Positions 6,764 to 7,100 of a stretch of 7,100 bases of DNA are shown here, piece after piece (position 1 is the stretch's first letter; each line of letters starts with the position of its first letter). This DNA is from JBDTMT01 sp033764095 (GTDB taxonomy: Bacteria; Desulfobacterota; Binatia; HRBIN30; CADEER01). Position numbers and translations under genes: made by a program. The notes under the pieces were generated by a model. The model had not been told where the DNA came from. It was given only the letters and a program-made list of their open reading frames with translations, and searched no databases. Location: contig JANRJF010000241.1 of the NCBI GenBank assembly GCA_033764095.1, forward strand, positions 1-7,100. The letters are read 5' to 3'.

Positions 6764-6771
6764 AGACCGCC

Positions 6772-6800
6772 ACTATTCGCGGGCGGCGCGACAGAGTCAA
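6772..6800 (-). promoter_or_regulatory. Putative sigma-70 type promoter for the minus-strand redox operon
   Basis: Read on the minus strand, TTGACT (6800-6795, 5 of 6 matches to TTGACA) is followed by a 17-bp spacer and AATAGT (6777-6772, 4 of 6 matches to TATAAT). This is the best candidate in the 190-bp gap. Transcription would begin about 6764-6766, placing the first base almost at ATG 6763 and predicting a leaderless or nearly leaderless mRNA, which agrees with the absence of a clear Shine-Dalgarno. Prediction by eye only; consensus knowledge for this organism is lacking. Confidence 0.4.
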
Positions 6801-6849
6801 TTTGGGGGCGCCGAACGGCTCGGAAGAGGCGTGACCGGTGACCCACACC

Positions 6850-6953
6850 GGTGAGCCGGTGAGCCGGTAAGCCGGTGAGCCGGTAAGCCGGTGAGCCAGT
6901 GAGCCGGTGTCTGGGTTTGCCGGCGAACCGAGTTACCGGCTCACCGGCGAACC
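6850..6953. repeat. Thirteen-unit octamer array, core GGTGAGCC, with in-register orientation switch
   Basis: The 8-bp register is kept without slip from 6850 to 6953. Units at 6850, 6858, 6874 and 6890 are ggtgagcc; 6866 and 6882 are ggtaagcc; 6898 is agtgagcc; 6906 (ggtgtctg) and 6914 (ggtttgcc) are diverged. From 6922 the units are inverted: ggcgaacc, gagttacc, ggctcacc, ggcgaacc. The 15 bases at 6933-6947 are perfectly complementary to 6856-6870 and to 6872-6886, so alternative hairpins are possible. Just outside, accggtg 6834-6840 and caccggt 6846-6852 form another small hairpin. The array begins directly after the stop codon of the partial cytochrome gene (6954) and ends about 50 bp upstream of the putative promoter. 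It may act as a transcript end; no T-run is visible. Confidence 0.85.
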
Positions 6954-7100
6954 TTACTGCTGGTGCAGCTCCATCGTCTTCCACTCGCCGGCGGCGAGCC
7001 AGCGCACGTAGGCGACCAGCGCGTCGATCTCCTCCGGCTTGAGGAAGTGCTTGAAGGCCGGCATCTGGACGCGCTGGCGGTCAATGAAGAAGCGCGCCGC
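6954..7100 (-). CDS. Class I cytochrome c, C-terminal end (5' part outside window)
   Basis: The minus strand is open from the window edge to TAA at 6956-6954, giving 48 residues. They include RVQMPAFKHFLKPEEIDAL and VAYVRWLAAGEWKTMELHQQ. The MPAF segment (Met codon 7064-7062) followed by a helix LKPEEIDALVAYVRWL is the classic C-terminal half of class I cytochrome c domains: Met is the distal heme ligand and the final amphipathic helix packs on the N-terminal one. The CXXCH motif would lie outside the window. It could be a mono-heme carrier or the cytochrome domain of a larger oxidoreductase. Same strand as the redox genes downstream, but separated from them by the octamer array and a putative promoter, so probably a separate transcript of the same functional cluster. 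Confidence 0.8.
   Translation of the reverse strand, partial: AARFFIDRQRVQMPAFKHFLKPEEIDALVAYVRWLAAGEWKTMELHQQ

Noticed and set aside
6850..6953. Possible CRISPR array
   Set aside because: The units are 8 bp, contiguous and partly inverted; there are no spacers and no cas genes.
6697..6984. Minus-strand frame with RLTGLPAHRLTG repeats
   Set aside because: It is a translation of the octamer array and overlaps the start of a better supported gene and the end of the cytochrome gene.

Overview
The window is GC-rich and looks like a chromosomal segment of an uncultured Gram-negative bacterium. It encodes an outer-membrane beta-barrel, a lipoprotein with a lipobox and several exported c-type cytochromes. 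Long Thr-Pro linkers followed by a dockerin-like module (motif TTIEELIRAVNIALG) recall proteins I associate with Candidatus Binatota/Binatia (former deltaproteobacterial) genomes. That placement is from memory and is not proven by the sequence.

Layout. Positions 1-813 (+) hold the 3' end of an outer-membrane porin-like barrel. Positions 814-1084 are a non-coding gap with two nested pairs of inverted, 8-bp-periodic repeats. Positions 1085-1933 (+) encode an alpha/beta hydrolase with an intact catalytic triad. Positions 1934-2211 separate two convergent genes and contain a REP-like element: two strong hairpins inside a 14-bp perfect inverted repeat. From 7100 down to 2212 everything is on the minus strand, in transcription order: the C-terminal end of a class I cytochrome c (7100-6954, entering from outside); a 190-bp gap with a 13-unit octamer array and a plausible promoter; a small exported Cys-containing protein (6763-6362); a lipoprotein with two copies of a cytochrome-like domain carrying CX4CH motifs (6357-5377); and a 1038-residue fusion of a YVTN-type beta-propeller, a di-heme cytochrome c peroxidase/MauG-like domain, an EF-hand, a Thr-Pro linker and a dockerin-like pair of EF-hand loops (5328-2212).

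The last three genes have gaps of 4 and 48 bp and probably form one operon for an envelope-located redox system: a small exported partner, a membrane-anchored di-heme-type electron carrier and a large secreted di-heme enzyme. The substrate cannot be read from the sequence.

The most unusual feature is not a gene. Three of the intergenic regions contain short arrays with different core sequences (TAACAGCC, CACCAAGG, CACGGAGG/CACAGAGG, GGTGAGCC). All share an 8-bp period, and all are arranged as inverted pairs. One of these arrays supplies the apparent N-terminal codons of the large fusion gene.
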